A DNA stretch of 64,000 nt from an uncultured Clostridia bacterium (GTDB lineage: Bacteria; Bacillota; Clostridia; TANB77; CAG-508), in the NCBI GenBank assembly GCA_947624655.1, contig CANQLH010000003.1, forward strand, positions 26,719 through 90,718, written 5' to 3'. The notes below the pieces were generated by a model. That model made no database searches, had not been told where the DNA came from, and was given only the letters and a program-made list of their open reading frames with translations. Position numbers and translations under genes: made by a program. Positions 41,117 to 52,100 of the stretch are shown one piece after another; position 1 is the first letter of the stretch, and each line of letters starts with the position of its first letter.

Positions 41117-42886
41117 TTATCTATCATCGTGAAGATTTTTTCCTTTTAAACTTTTTGCTTCTTTTATTTTTGCAGTTTCTTTTACTTGTTCTTCACGTAT
41201 TTCCTTTGCTTGGGTATGTTCGTATAATTCATCTTCAAGATTCTTTTTTCCAACTTCTCTATATGTCATTGTTAGCCTTTTTGCCTGTCCTTCATTTATT
41301 AATGCCGTCTTTTTTAATAAAGAAAAGAATTCTACATCATTTAATGTTGTTAGATATTTTGCTCCTATTTCTAAAGCAATTTTTTCTCTCATAGAATAAT
41401 TACTGTGCTCCTTAGCAATTTCTTCATATGCTTCTGCATCAATATCAATATCAGCATCAGCATTAGCACTACTTTTTTCTTTTGTGTCATCATTTGCAAT
41501 TCCTACATTTCTATAAAATTCAATATATTTCTTTATCCTATGGTCTCTTAATGGAAAGCCTTCTGATTCTTCAAAATTTTCTCCATTTATAACAATTTTT
41601 TTTGCTATTTCTTGTTCATCATGTATTGCTTGTCTACTTGCACTACTTACTATTTTTTCTGTAAATTCAAAATCTTTAGATGTTGTTTGGCTAATATATT
41701 TTGCAAAATCCTCATAAGGTGTTCCTTCATATTGACCTATTATTTTTTTTGCAAACTCTATATCTTCACTTGCATTTTTTATTCTTTCAAAATTATCTCC
41801 CTCAAGTACAATACTTGCAAATTTCCTCATTAAAATTCTGATTGCTACTGGATATGTATTTTGGTCTTCTTTCAATACAGCATATCTAACTATTTCTCTG
41901 TTATTTATATTTCTTAACTCATGCATAAGAGTTGAAATTTCTGGAGACATCTTTATAACCTTTTTGCTACTATTTTCAATAACATCTTTTGTAAAAACTA
42001 TTTGTAGCTTTCTTACAATAGAATCATAATTTTTTCTTGCATTACAATTATCAATCTCTGCTTGAGATATTCCAAGCGACGTTAAAACTGGTATATAATC
42101 TCCATCAATTTTATCAATAATTCCTTCACGTAAACCATCTGCCATATCAGACGGAATGTATGATATTTTGTCACATAATCTTATAAGACATCCTTCAATT
42201 GTTGCAGGCATTATTGTTCTATCAAAGCCTTTAATTGTAAAGCATTTTTCAAGTTCTTCAATAAAGCCCTTTTGTGTCTTTTTAGAATTAGGTACAAAAC
42301 GTGATTCTGTTTTTTCTCCATTATGTGAGTTAATTCCATCAAATATAAGCCACAAGCTTCTTCTTATTCTTAATAGTTCTTTTTCTTTTATATTTGGATT
42401 AAATTCTTTTATCCTTTCTAATATTTCGTCATATATTCCATTTGTGTAGATTAGTTCTCTTGGGCCTATTGCATTATGAACTGAATATCCTATTCCACAA
42501 TCCTCTTTTTCGTTAGAAATCCACCATTCTCCACTATGTCCAAAAAAGGTATGTCCTACATCGTGATTCCTTGCCATTATCCTTGTTGCTCCTACATTTA
42601 GTCCTAATTTTGTAGCAATCTGTACAGCTATTCCTTCAACACTTTCCATATGAGTCTTTCTGTTTGTACTCTCCTGTGACGATTTTCTTGTTCCCTTTAC
42701 CATCATTGTTTCTTCACAGCTTTTTTTGTTATATGCAAGTATAGCAGAATCAATCTCATTTGCATATTTCTCTAATGCATCCAATAATGTTTCAGAATAA
42801 TTTTCAATTCTTTTTATTTGGGTAATTCCTAGAGATTTTACATTTTTTAATTTTATATTTTCTTTTTTTATTCTTCTTATTTCCAT
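41117..42886 (-). CDS. dGTPase-like HD-domain protein
   Basis: 589 residues from the ATG after GGAGG. TNRKTHMESVEGIAVQIA, then RNHDVGHTFFGHSGEWW with the HD metal ligands near residue 115, and LCDKISYIPSDMADGL with the final Asp. This is the deoxyguanosinetriphosphate triphosphohydrolase layout, which cleaves dNTPs to nucleoside and triphosphate. It is longer than E. coli Dgt, with a helical Glu/Lys-rich C-terminus. Its own SigA promoter is at 42915. The exact nucleotide is not predictable. No CGG +1 site. Confidence 0.8.
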   Translation of the reverse strand: MEIRRIKKENIKLKNVKSLGITQIKRIENYSETLLDALEKYANEIDSAILAYNKKSCEETMMVKGTRKSSQESTNRKTHMESVEGIAVQIATKLGLNVGATRIMARNHDVGHTFFGHSGEWWISNEKEDCGIGYSVHNAIGPRELIYTNGIYDEILERIKEFNPNIKEKELLRIRRSLWLIFDGINSHNGEKTESRFVPNSKKTQKGFIEELEKCFTIKGFDRTIMPATIEGCLIRLCDKISYIPSDMADGLREGIIDKIDGDYIPVLTSLGISQAEIDNCNARKNYDSIVRKLQIVFTKDVIENSSKKVIKMSPEISTLMHELRNINNREIVRYAVLKEDQNTYPVAIRILMRKFASIVLEGDNFERIKNASEDIEFAKKIIGQYEGTPYEDFAKYISQTTSKDFEFTEKIVSSASRQAIHDEQEIAKKIVINGENFEESEGFPLRDHRIKKYIEFYRNVGIANDDTKEKSSANADADIDIDAEAYEEIAKEHSNYSMREKIALEIGAKYLTTLNDVEFFSLLKKTALINEGQAKRLTMTYREVGKKNLEDELYEHTQAKEIREEQVKETAKIKEAKSLKGKNLHDDR

Positions 42887-42914
42887 AGTATTTCCTCCAT
42901 AAACGTTTCGATTT

Positions 42915-42943
42915 ATTATATTATATTCATAATAATTTGTCAA
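42915..42943 (-). promoter_or_regulatory. SigA-type promoter of the dGTPase-like gene
   Basis: Consensus TTGACA, 17-nt spacer, consensus TATAAT on the minus strand, with the -10 about 30 nt before the ATG. An AAACGTTT palindrome lies between it and the ribosome site and could be an operator. Confidence 0.85.
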
Positions 42944-43096
42944 TTTAAACAAATGGAAATTTTTATTGATTTTGTAATAAATTCAGGTGATTTTTATAAG
43001 AATTTCTAAAGATTAAATATAACATTTTTGAACTAACACACTTATTTTATATAACATATATTTTTCTTTGTCAATAAAAACTTTTTGACATTTTTC

Positions 43097-43330
43097 GCGG
43101 AAATTCGTTAGAAGATAATGGATTTAAAACTCTGCTTTTATATTAAAGAATAGCTGAAATGATTTATTTGAAAGAGCAACGCACACGATCAACCGGAGCG
43201 TAGCGTAGGGCGAATGGAGCAGTCTACATATAATATCTTTATTTTGTAGACTGCGACACCAAAGCTCTAAAAATAAATCATTTCAGCTATTCTATTGAAA
43301 CAACCCATTATACTGTAACAAATTTCCGCG
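43097..43330. repeat. Family B element, copy 1, nested in a larger inverted repeat
   Basis: The inner unit 43135-43306 has arms AATAGCTGAAATGATTTATT and complement. It shares nearly its whole length with 56576-56746, including GCGTAGCGTAGGGCGAATGG, the stem GCAGTCTACA/TGTAGACTGC, and GAGC/GCTC closing pairs. The outer arms CGCGGAAATTCGTTA and TGTAACAAATTTCCGCG enclose it, giving a 234-bp unit. No ORF. It occupies most of the 528-bp gap between the divergent dGTPase-like and pfkB genes; the only other signals there are the two promoters. Confidence 0.8.
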
Positions 43331-43347
43331 TAATAAATTGTTTAATG

Positions 43348-43376
43348 TTGAATTATAGCAAAAAATCATATATAAT
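43348..43376 (+). promoter_or_regulatory. SigA-type promoter of the pfkB gene
   Basis: TTGAAT, 17-nt spacer, consensus TATAAT on the plus strand. The -10 lies about 38 nt upstream of the start, and AAAGGG precedes the ATG by 9 nt. Confidence 0.8.
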
Positions 43377-43414
43377 AGTAACTGATTTAGTTTTAGAAAG
43401 GGATGTAATTTAAT

Positions 43415-44318
43415 ATGGATAAAATATTTATTTCACATGGAGATATTATTTTAGATAAAATATATGATGAAAATTTAAAATTAATCAAACAAGATGGTGG
43501 AGGTTGCAACTGGAACGATTTATATAACCTTTCTTTAATGGGAGAAAAATGTTATGCCTTTGGCTCTATGGGTAATGATGAAGAACGGAAAAATTGCTTT
43601 ATCTTCCCTAGAAAGAGCTAATATTGATACTTCTAATATACTCATTGAAAATAAACAAACTAACATAATGAATATTATTATTCCTAACTCTAGGCTTAAT
43701 GATAATACAGTAATTCATTCTTGGTATTCTCCGATTACGAATAAACTTACCATGAACTTTTCAGAAAATTTGCCAAAAGAGTTGCCACAAGAACTTCAAG
43801 AAAAAGAAGTTTATTTAATCTTAGACAAATTTTTGCCAGTTAATTTAGAATTTTTAAAAAGCATTAAGCATAAAAAGGTATGCCTAGATGTTGGTCACAT
43901 CCGTTTCTTTGAGCATTTTACAAGGCAATATATTTTAGAATTTTTTAAATATGCAAATTATGTTCAACTTAATGATAGCGTTACAAATCTTCTCTTCGAA
44001 AGACTTGATATAACAAACGAAGCTGAGCTTTTTGATTTGTTAGATTTAGATTTACTCGTGCTTACAAAAGGCAAAAAAGGAGCTATCTTCTTTTTTAAAG
44101 ATAAAAATGGACATATTGTCTCTATATTTAAAAAACCTGAAATAGTTGTTAATGCTTCTGATACTTCTGGTGCTGGAGATGCATTTTTCTCCAGAGTAGT
44201 TAAAGAATACGCATATTCTACTAATATTGATGAAGAATTTGTAAATAGCACCTTTAACCTTGCAAGCAAAGCATCTCGAGATATTATAACCCAAATTGGA
44301 AGTCGTAAATCTATTTAG
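43415..44318 (+). CDS. PfkB-family sugar kinase, joined across one CGG +1 site
   Basis: About 300 residues. GGGCNWNDLYNLS resembles the ribokinase-type sugar site; GSMGNDEEGK is the first PfkB signature region and DTSGAGDAFFS the second, with the catalytic Asp. Phosphorylates a sugar or nucleoside using ATP; substrate not predictable. CGG at 43586-43588 interrupts NDEE-GKIALSSLE. This is the only affected plus-strand gene and it shows the same coding-strand CGG-before-Gly pattern, so the signal follows gene direction, not the sequenced strand. The 3' end overlaps the convergent spoIIP gene by a few bases. Confidence 0.8.
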
Positions 44319-45495
44319 TTACTTCATCAAATACTTTAGCTAAGTATTTCATACTACTTAAACATTGTTCTAGGCTATTGCCAGTTGCTCCAACTTCTAT
44401 TATAGTTGTAGCCGTTGTCAAATGCTGATTATATCTTGAATTACGTAATATTATAGGTCTAAAAAGTCCTGGATACATTTCATTTGCAGTTTGCTGTACT
44501 TTTATTGCAAACTGCAAATTTTTTCTCCAATTTGGATGATAAAGTCCTGAGCCATCACTTCCTATAACAAACATAACTTGTGCACAAACTTCGTCTCCAA
44601 TTTTTACAGTTGGGCCATAAGTATTGCTACTTCCAACTGCATCTCTATGTAAATCTATTGTAATTTCTGCATCTTTATTATCTTGTAAAACTTTTTCCAT
44701 TGTTTTTAAAGACCTATTATACGAGCCGTTATACGCTGGATAATCATGATATGTCTTATCATGAACTACTATTTTTCCATATTCTTTTAAATACTTTTCT
44801 AATTCATCCCCAACTCTTGAAACAGTATAATTTAAATCAGTTGTTCTATAAGCCCCTGTCATTTCATACTTATATTTTTCACTTGATGTATAGCTCTCGC
44901 AAGTATGTGTATGATATATTATAAACTTATTTTTATTTGAAATTTCATAATTTGAGTTTTCTAGTATATCTTTTATATCATATTTTGTTTGATTATTTAT
45001 TTGTATATTATTATTCGAATCTGTAAATGATGCTTTTATATTATTTTCAGATATTACCTCTGTTTCTGCATTTTGTGGTGTTTCTGAAGCTTTATCATTT
45101 TGAGGCTCTTCTATATCTTCTATAACTTCTTCAACTACTTCTTCCTTTTTATCACTTTCTGCAACTACTTCCCCTTCTGTCCAATTTTCGTCATCTTCTT
45201 CAAGATTGTACATCATCGCAAGCTGAGTATTTATTATTTTTTCTGGGCTATCTGCAATAAAATCCGATATGTTCTTACTATCTTCTGTGCTAGAAATCAT
45301 TGGTAATTCAGTTTTTAGGCAATATAAAAAAGAAGAATTTTTTATTTTATCGAAAAGATTATCTTTCTCCTCTTTTTCTTCAAATCCTTCTTTTCCTTTT
45401 AAGCCAATTACCACAACTACTATTATAGTAAGTATTAGAATAAAGCCAATCATATACTTTAATATATCTTTTAAACTAATTACTGTTATATTCAT
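44311..45495 (-). CDS. spoIIP: Stage II sporulation protein P
   Basis: About 394 residues. N-terminal span (ILKYMIGFILILTIIVVVVI), a variable acidic region, then the SpoIIP amidase/endopeptidase domain: FIIYHTHTCESYT near residue 200, DLHRDAVG near 275 and a late TTIIEVGATGNS. Degrades peptidoglycan during engulfment together with SpoIID and SpoIIM. Marks the host as an endospore former. Start uncertain: in-frame ATGs also at 45507 and 45522. No CGG +1 site. Confidence 0.9.
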   Translation of the reverse strand: MNITVISLKDILKYMIGFILILTIIVVVVIGLKGKEGFEEKEEKDNLFDKIKNSSFLYCLKTELPMISSTEDSKNISDFIADSPEKIINTQLAMMYNLEEDDENWTEGEVVAESDKKEEVVEEVIEDIEEPQNDKASETPQNAETEVISENNIKASFTDSNNNIQINNQTKYDIKDILENSNYEISNKNKFIIYHTHTCESYTSSEKYKYEMTGAYRTTDLNYTVSRVGDELEKYLKEYGKIVVHDKTYHDYPAYNGSYNRSLKTMEKVLQDNKDAEITIDLHRDAVGSSNTYGPTVKIGDEVCAQVMFVIGSDGSGLYHPNWRKNLQFAIKVQQTANEMYPGLFRPIILRNSRYNQHLTTATTIIEVGATGNSLEQCLSSMKYLAKVFDEVTK

Positions 45496-45569
45496 AATTA
45501 ATATCATTCCTTGTCCATACATATTCTATTAATATATATGCTAAAGGAAAATATTTTATGAGCATTAAA

Positions 45570-46195
45570 TTAATACACTTCCTTTTCTTCTGCAATCATT
45601 CCAGGTTCTCCGTGACCTGGATATATTACGGTATCATCTGGCAAAACTAACAATTTATTTTTTATAGAAGCCATAATCTCTTCCTTACTTCCGTGTTGGG
45701 AGGTCACATCTTCCATATGTTCCTTTAAATAACGTATCTCCTGTAAATACAAGCTTATTTTCTTCAGAATAAAGAGACGTTCCGCCATTTGTATGACCAG
45801 GTGTATATATTACTTTAAATTCTATATTTCCGACATGTAGTAAGTCTCCATCATCTACCCTAGAATCTGCATCTATTTGAACATTTTTCATTCCAAGTAG
45901 TTCTGTCAAATTTACTTCTGCTTTTCTTAAATTCTCACTTTCTATTCTATGAATTAATATCTTGGCTCCTGTTTTTTCTTTTAGTTCTTCTAATGCTCCG
46001 AATGTGGTCTCCATGACAATGAGTTAAATATATATACTTAAGTTTCATTTCAAGTATACCAAGCATCTCAATTATTTTATTACATTCTCCTGCTGGGTCT
46101 ATTACCATTGCCTCTTTTTGTTCTTCATCTGCAACAATATAACAATTTGTTGCATTTCCTACCATTGTTTCTATCTTTATTATTTTTAATATCAT
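45570..46195 (-). CDS. Metallo-beta-lactamase fold hydrolase, joined across two CGG +1 sites
   Basis: About 207 residues of the glyoxalase II-like group. The zinc motif THCHGDHIGA (HxHxDH) lies near residue 60, YTPGHTNG near 133, FTGDTLF near 152 and YPGHGEP near 193. Hydrolyses thioesters or related bonds. CGG at 45998-46000 falls one residue after HGDH (DHI-GALEEL), and CGG at 45691-45693 interrupts DLPT-GSKEEI. Family call firm, substrate unknown. Confidence 0.85.
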
Positions 46196-46214
46196 TTGTT
46201 ACACTTCTTTCCTT

Positions 46215-48407
46215 TTATTTCTTTCTCTTAACTTCATATACACTATCAATTTTTCTTAATGCCTTTAGTGCCTTATTTAATTCATCAATATTCTCAACTT
46301 GTAGAGTTAATTGTGTTTCAACTATTCTTTCTCTATTAACTTTTGAGTTAATCAAAAGCATTACTGCTTTTAAATTATTCATTTCCTTAGCAATATCAGC
46401 TACTAATCCATCTCTATCATTCGAGTGTATTTCTACATCTACCTTATATGTTGCCTTTTCTGTATTAGACCATTCAACGTCAATTATCCTAGATTCATCC
46501 TGTAATAAATCTTTTATATTTACACAGTCGCTTCTATGAATTGATACTCCTCTTCCTTTGGTAATATATCCTATAATATCATCCCCAGGGACTGGATTAC
46601 AACATTTAGATAATTTAACAAGACAATTATCTATTCCCTTTACAATTACACCAGATTTAGAATTCTTTGGGCGTGTTTCTCTCTTTTTAGATAATTCCTC
46701 AATTTTCTCTTCTATATTTTCTTCTTCATGTTCTTTTCTATACTCAAATAATAACTTAGAAATTACCTTTCCTGCTGAAATAGCACCAAAGCCAACTGAC
46801 GAATATAAATCATTTATATTACTAAATTTATATCTTTCTAGTGCTGCATTAATATATTCCTGTTTATATAATTGCTGTTCTGTCATTCCAATTCTTTTTA
46901 TTTCTCTTTGTAAAGCTTCTTTTCCCTTTTCAATGTTCTCTTCTCTCTCTTCTTTTTTAAACCACTGTAATATTTTATTTTTTGCACTTGAACTTTGTAC
47001 AAACTTTAGCCAATCTCTACTAGGTCCCTTAGGTGCATCTGTTGTTATAATCTCAACTATATCTCCATTATTAAGTTTAGTAATAATTGGCATCATTTTT
47101 CCATTTATTTTTGCACCTGTCATTCTGTGGCCAATTTCTGTGTGAATATTATATGCAAAATCTATTGGTGTTGAGCCCTTTGGTAAGACTTTTATATCTC
47201 CATTTTTAGTAAACACATAAACTTCATCTTCAAAAAGTTCTGTTTTAAGAGTATTTAAAAATTCTTGTGGATCTTGCATATCTTTTTGCCATTCTAGTGT
47301 TTCTCTAAGCCAAGAAAGCTTATCTTCTTCTACTCTCACAGTTGTTTTTTTAGTTTTATTTGCTTCTTTATATGCCCAGTGTGCTGCGATACCATATTCT
47401 GCTATCCTATGCATATCCCAAGTACGAAGTTGAACTTCAAATGGTATTCCCTTTGGGCCAATTAATGTTGTATGTAGCGACTGATACATATTTGCTTTTG
47501 GAAGTGCAATATAATCCTTAAATCTTCCTGGCATTGGGTTATACAATTCGTGAACTACACCAAGTGCAGCATAGCAATCTTTTACAGAATTAACTATTAT
47601 TCTAAGTGCTAATAAATCATAAACTTGGTCTAGTGTAATATTATCTCTTTGCATTTTTCTATATATACTATATATGTGCTTTGCTCTTCCTGTTATTTGA
47701 GCATCAATTCTTTGGAGCTTTAATTCTAATCTTATTTGCTCTTTTATTTTATTAATAAACGCTATTCTTTCTTCTCTTTTTTCATCTAATCCTTCAACTA
47801 TTTCTCTATATTCTTCAGGCTCAAGGTATTTAAAAGCTAAATCCTCTAATTCCCATTTTAATGAATACATACCTAATCTATTAGCAAGTGGTGCATAAAG
47901 ATCCATTGTTTCTTGTGCATTAGCAATTTGTCTATCTCTTTTTAGATATTTAAGTGTTCTCATATTGTGAAGTCTATCTGCAAGCTTAATAAGAATTACT
48001 CTTATATCTTTTCCCATTGCTAAAAACATTTTTCTATAATTTTCAACTTGTTGTTCTTCCCTAGTCGTATATTGCAATTTACCAAGTTTTGTAACTCCAT
48101 CAACAATAGTTCCAATTTCTTCTCCAAACTCTTTTACTAAATCCTCTTGAGTTACATCAGTATCTTCTACTACATCATGCAAAAGTGCTGCACATATAGT
48201 TGCATCATCTAATTCAATCTGGCATAAAATATTTGCAACATTCAATGGATGAATTATATACTCTTCTCCTGAAAGTCTTTTCTGTGCATTATGGTGGTCT
48301 TTAGCATATTGATATGCCTTTAAAATAAGCTTTGTATTAACTTTTCTTCTTTTCTTTTTTAAAGTATTCAAAACATCATAGATTGTTATTTCTTTTTCAT
48401 CTGGCAT
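46215..48407 (-). CDS. relA: Bifunctional (p)ppGpp synthetase/hydrolase
   Basis: 730-residue Rel/SpoT. N-terminal HD hydrolase (CAALLHDVVEDTDV near 75), the synthetase domain (YQSLHTTLIGPKG near 310), TGS (VLPKGSTPIDFAYNIHTEIGH) and ACT (VDVEIHSNDRDGLVADI) domains in order. Makes and removes the alarmone (p)ppGpp on amino-acid starvation. No CGG +1 site in this long gene. Confidence 0.93.
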   Translation of the reverse strand: MPDEKEITIYDVLNTLKKKRRKVNTKLILKAYQYAKDHHNAQKRLSGEEYIIHPLNVANILCQIELDDATICAALLHDVVEDTDVTQEDLVKEFGEEIGTIVDGVTKLGKLQYTTREEQQVENYRKMFLAMGKDIRVILIKLADRLHNMRTLKYLKRDRQIANAQETMDLYAPLANRLGMYSLKWELEDLAFKYLEPEEYREIVEGLDEKREERIAFINKIKEQIRLELKLQRIDAQITGRAKHIYSIYRKMQRDNITLDQVYDLLALRIIVNSVKDCYAALGVVHELYNPMPGRFKDYIALPKANMYQSLHTTLIGPKGIPFEVQLRTWDMHRIAEYGIAAHWAYKEANKTKKTTVRVEEDKLSWLRETLEWQKDMQDPQEFLNTLKTELFEDEVYVFTKNGDIKVLPKGSTPIDFAYNIHTEIGHRMTGAKINGKMMPIITKLNNGDIVEIITTDAPKGPSRDWLKFVQSSSAKNKILQWFKKEEREENIEKGKEALQREIKRIGMTEQQLYKQEYINAALERYKFSNINDLYSSVGFGAISAGKVISKLLFEYRKEHEEENIEEKIEELSKKRETRPKNSKSGVIVKGIDNCLVKLSKCCNPVPGDDIIGYITKGRGVSIHRSDCVNIKDLLQDESRIIDVEWSNTEKATYKVDVEIHSNDRDGLVADIAKEMNNLKAVMLLINSKVNRERIVETQLTLQVENIDELNKALKALRKIDSVYEVKRKK

Positions 48408-48424
48408 TTTGTTTTCACTCCTCT

Positions 48425-50112
48425 TTATAATGACTTAGTTATATCTTTAATATTAATTTGTACATTATCTGTTCCATTATATGAGTTTATCTCAAGATTA
48501 CCTGCAATGTCAACCTTTTCTCCTAATTTATACTCAGAAGCAAGTTCTCCAAGATTAAATCCAATAGCATCTATACACATATTTTCTTCTTTTAATCTTA
48601 ATTTCAAATGCTTTCCATCTGTTAATGCTCTTATAGAGTCAATTTTTAGATTTTTTATAACAAATGTTGGCATTCTATTTGCTTCTCCAAATGGTTCAAG
48701 CTTTTTTAACTCTCTTACAGATGCTATATCTAAATCTTTTAATGTAACCAACATATCAATTTCTATTATCTGCTGAGTTTCTTTTATATTTAAGCTTTTA
48801 ATATATTCATTTATGTGCTTTTTAAATGCTTCTAAATTTTCTTTCTTCAAGCTTAAACCGTACTGCCATAGCGTGACCGCCATATTTTTCAAGGTCAGAG
48901 CCTGTTTTACAAAGAGCATCATGTAAGTCTAAGCCTTGTACACTTCTTCCTGAGCCCTTACATATTCCATCTTCTTCACATAGCAAAATACTTGGTTTTA
49001 AATACATATCTGTTATCTTTGATGAAACAATTCCTATTACTCCATGATGCCATCCTTTATTAGAAAGCACAATTATTTCATTATCTAATTCGTTATTTTC
49101 TTCAATCTTTTTAAGTGCTTCATTAAAAATCCCTTTTTCAGTATCTTGCCTTTGTATATTATATTCATTTAATTTTTTTGTGAGTTCCTGTATATCACTT
49201 AAATTATCACTCAAAAAAAGTTTTAGAGCATCCTCTGCAAAGCCCATTCTTCCACAAGCATTAACCCTTGGTGCTATTCCAAATGATATTGTATTTGAAT
49301 TTATATCTTTATATCCTGATGAATTTATAAGTAGTTTTAGTCCTTTGTTCCTTTGCACCTCTATAAGCTTTAGTCCAAGCTTTGCAATTACTCTATTCTC
49401 ATCAACAAGTGGGACAATGTCAGATATTGTTCCAAGACATACCAAATCTAAATATTTAAGATATTCTTTTTCGTCTAATTTAAGTCTTGTAGATAAAGCT
49501 TGTATCAGTTTAAATACAACTCCTACTCCTGCAAGCTGATTAAAAGGATATTTACTATTTTCAATCTTAGAGTCAATTACTGCTATCGCCTTTGGCAAAA
49601 CTTCTGATGGTTCATGATGGTCTGTTATAATCGTATCTATTCCAAGACTATTTGCATACTCTACCTCATAAGTTCCTGATATTCCACAATCTACTGTTAT
49701 CATTAACGTATATTTGTCATCTACAATTTGTTTAATAGCCTCTTTATTTAGGCCATATCCCTCTTTTAATCTATTTGGAATATGATATCCGTACTTTTAA
49801 ACCTCTTTCTTCTAAGAACTTTTTTAAAACAGTGGTACTTGTAATTCCATCTACATCATAATCTCCAAATATAACTACTCTTTCTTTTTCTTCTATTGCT
49901 TTTATAATTCTATCTACTGCTTTTTCCATATCAGGTAGTAAAAATGGCTCATAAAAATTATTCCTTGTAGGTTCAAGAAATATCTTGATTTTTTCATCAT
50001 CTAAGTCTTTATTTGCAATAATTTGAGCTGTTAATAAACTTATTTTAAATTTTTCTGCTATTTCCTTTGCTCTTTCTACATTGTTTTTATTATATTGCCA
50101 TTTCTTATTCAT
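48425..50112 (-). CDS. recJ: Single-stranded-DNA exonuclease RecJ, joined across two CGG +1 sites
   Basis: About 561 residues; 5'-to-3' exonuclease of recombination and mismatch repair. FGDYDVDGITST near residue 80 (DHH motif), MITVDCGIS, ITDHHEPSE and GHAMAVG (DHHA1 motif) are in order, with a C-terminal OB fold. CGG at 49789-49791 interrupts LKV-GYHIPNR and CGG at 48858-48860 interrupts AMAV-GLSLKKEN, the invariant DHHA1 glycine region. GGC GGT, just 12 nt from the second site, is out of phase and harmless. Confidence 0.92.
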
Positions 50113-50145
50113 ACTAAATCCATTCCTTCTAATATTTTACTAAAT

Positions 50146-50181
50146 TATCCCTCAGATAATTAAAATATTCTCTGAGGGATA
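50146..50181 (-). terminator. Terminator of the ylbF gene
   Basis: Arms ATCCCTCAGA and TCTGAGGGAT with an AT-rich loop, starting directly after the ylbF stop. Followed on the transcribed strand by AATTTAGTAAAATATT; a weaker T-run than usual. Confidence 0.65.
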
Positions 50182-50185
50182 GCTT

Positions 50186-50530
50186 TTACTTTAATACATC
50201 TTGCACTGATTCTGCAATTATTTTATTAACATCTGCAAGTAATACATTAAACTTTAGTTCAATTTCAAAGTATCTTTTTGCTAAGTCATTTTGAACTAAT
50301 TCCATATATATTTTTTGCATTTCTTCTAATTTATTTTTTTCTTGTTCTTCTCCTTTTAAGCTTTCTAGTTGAACTTCATATCTTGCTTTCTCAAATTCTG
50401 CCATCTTTGCTTTTACTTCTTGGTTTCTATCTAACTCTTCTCTTATTTTTTTATACTCTAAGTACTCTGGTGACTCCTTTAATTCTTTAGCTAATTTGTT
50501 TGCAGTATCATAAACGTTCATTTTATCCAT
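50186..50530 (-). CDS. YlbF/YmcA-family regulator
   Basis: 114 residues of almost continuous helix: NVYDTANKLAKELKESPEYLEYKKI, then a coiled-coil and a second helix pair (ILLADVNKIIAESVQDVL-like end). DUF964/Com_YlbF family; in Bacillus these proteins with YaaT steer RNase Y cleavage, competence and sporulation. AAAGGA precedes the ATG; an ATG three codons on is possible. Confidence 0.8.
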   Translation of the reverse strand: MDKMNVYDTANKLAKELKESPEYLEYKKIREELDRNQEVKAKMAEFEKARYEVQLESLKGEEQEKNKLEEMQKIYMELVQNDLAKRYFEIELKFNVLLADVNKIIAESVQDVLK

Positions 50531-50559
50531 CTATCCTTTCATTAAGTATTAACCGACAT

Positions 50560-51836
50560 TTAAGCCATAGCTTCTCTTCCTCTGAAAGCAAGTAAAGTTC
50601 CTCTTGTTCTCTTTGTCTTCTTTGCATTTTCTTGAGCAATTTGATTTTTCTGTCTTTCTGCCATTGTTTGACATATTGCCTTTTGATATATAAAGTGTGT
50701 ATCTTGTGCTATTTTATTCCAATTATATAAATTTTTTACTTTTATTCTTGCATTTTTTGAAACATTATCTGCAAGTTGGTGGTCATAAAGTAAAGCAAGC
50801 ACTGAATCTGCTATTGAATTTGGATTTCCTGCATAGCTCTTCATACCATCTACTCCGTGCTCAACAATCTCATTTAGTCCACCGACATCAGATACCACTG
50901 TTGGAACTCCAGCAAACATTGCCTCTATTGCAACCATTCCAAATGGCTCATATGTGCTTGGGAATACAGCAACATCTGCAATTTTATACATCTTGCATAA
51001 TTCTTTGTAACTTAGTTGTCCAGTAAAGTAGATTTTATTACTTATTCCTAAATAATCTGCTTGTGCTTTTAACTCATTTAACATTCCGCCTTTACCTGAA
51101 ATGATGAATTTAGTATCATTGTAACCTGATAAAATCTTTGGAGCAGCTGATATTAAATGTTGAAATCCCTTTTCATAAACAAGTCTACCTGCACACATTA
51201 CAATTTTTTCATTGTCTGATGCAAACTTTCTTCTAAAATCATAGTCTTTGTCAATTCCGCTATACATATTCATATTTATTCCATTTGGTATAACACTTAT
51301 TTTTTCAAAAGGAAGTCCAAAAAGCCTTTGCATTTCACGCTTCATATAATTGCTATTTACTATAACCTCTGTTGATTCATAAGTTAACATCCATTCTGTG
51401 TCATTTATATATTTTTGTGTATCATCATGTATGCCACTATTTCTTCCATTTTCTGTTGCATGCATCGTTGCACACATAGGTATATTATATGCATCCTTTA
51501 TTGCTTTTGCACAATATGCAACTAACCAATCATGTGCATGTATGACATCAAATTTACCGTTCCTTGCTTATAATTTCTCCGAGCTTTTGCAAGCATCGTA
51601 AAGTTAAGTTGCATTATCCAATCTATAAAATTATTTGGATTTATCATATAGTTGTCAACTCTATATACCTTTACTCCTTTGTCTATCTCAAAATATGGCA
51701 TGTTGCCTTCTCTATATGTTATAACAGTTACCTCATGTCCATCCTTAATTAATCTACCTGATAAATCGTGTACAACCCTTGATATTCCTCCTACTATTCT
51801 TGGTGGGTATTCCCACGTAAGCATTAAAATTTTCAT
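50560..51836 (-). CDS. GT4-family glycosyltransferase, joined across two CGG +1 sites
   Basis: About 424 residues. N-terminal Rossmann domain (MKILMLTWEYPPRIVGGI), HAHDWLVAYC, MHATENG; C-terminal donor domain with MCAGRLVYEKG, FPSTYEPFGMVAIEAM and the EX7E glutamates. Resembles bacterial glycogen synthase-like and glucosyltransferase proteins of the GT4 clan; uses a nucleotide-sugar donor. CGG at 51579-51581 (AKA-GEIIS) and 51557-51559 (SKE-GKFDVIHAHDW) are 22 bp apart; the second restores the conserved strand before HAHDW. A low-complexity basic tail ends the protein. Confidence 0.85.
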
Positions 51837-52074
51837 GAGCATAAGCCCCCTTACCTATTCTTTAGTTTACCACCTATATTGTATATTAAGTTTCGTTAAA
51901 TGTAAACAAAAATCTTGCAAAAATTACAAATTTTTGCAAAATCTAAAAAAATATTTACTTTTTTACTTTGTTCGAGTTGTATCAAAATTTTCTTAAAAGT
52001 AGTTTTGTCATTGGTTTTTTCACAGAAATTTGCATAATATTGATGCAATCAGTATATTTGTAAATTCATTAAAT

Positions 52075-52100
52075 AAAAAAATTAAGCCTTTTTCAAGGCT
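52075..52100 (-). terminator. Terminator of the toxin-antitoxin operon
   Basis: AGCCTT-GAAA-AAGGCT stem-loop directly after the recoded toxin stop codon, followed by TTAATTTTTTTATTT. Its position just behind the +1-frame stop (52101), not behind the literal stop at 52186, independently supports the longer toxin. Confidence 0.85.

Noticed and set aside
43400..44400. Antisense ORFs opposite pfkB and other long genes
   Set aside because: Shadows of the real frames, with no ribosome sites and no recognisable families.
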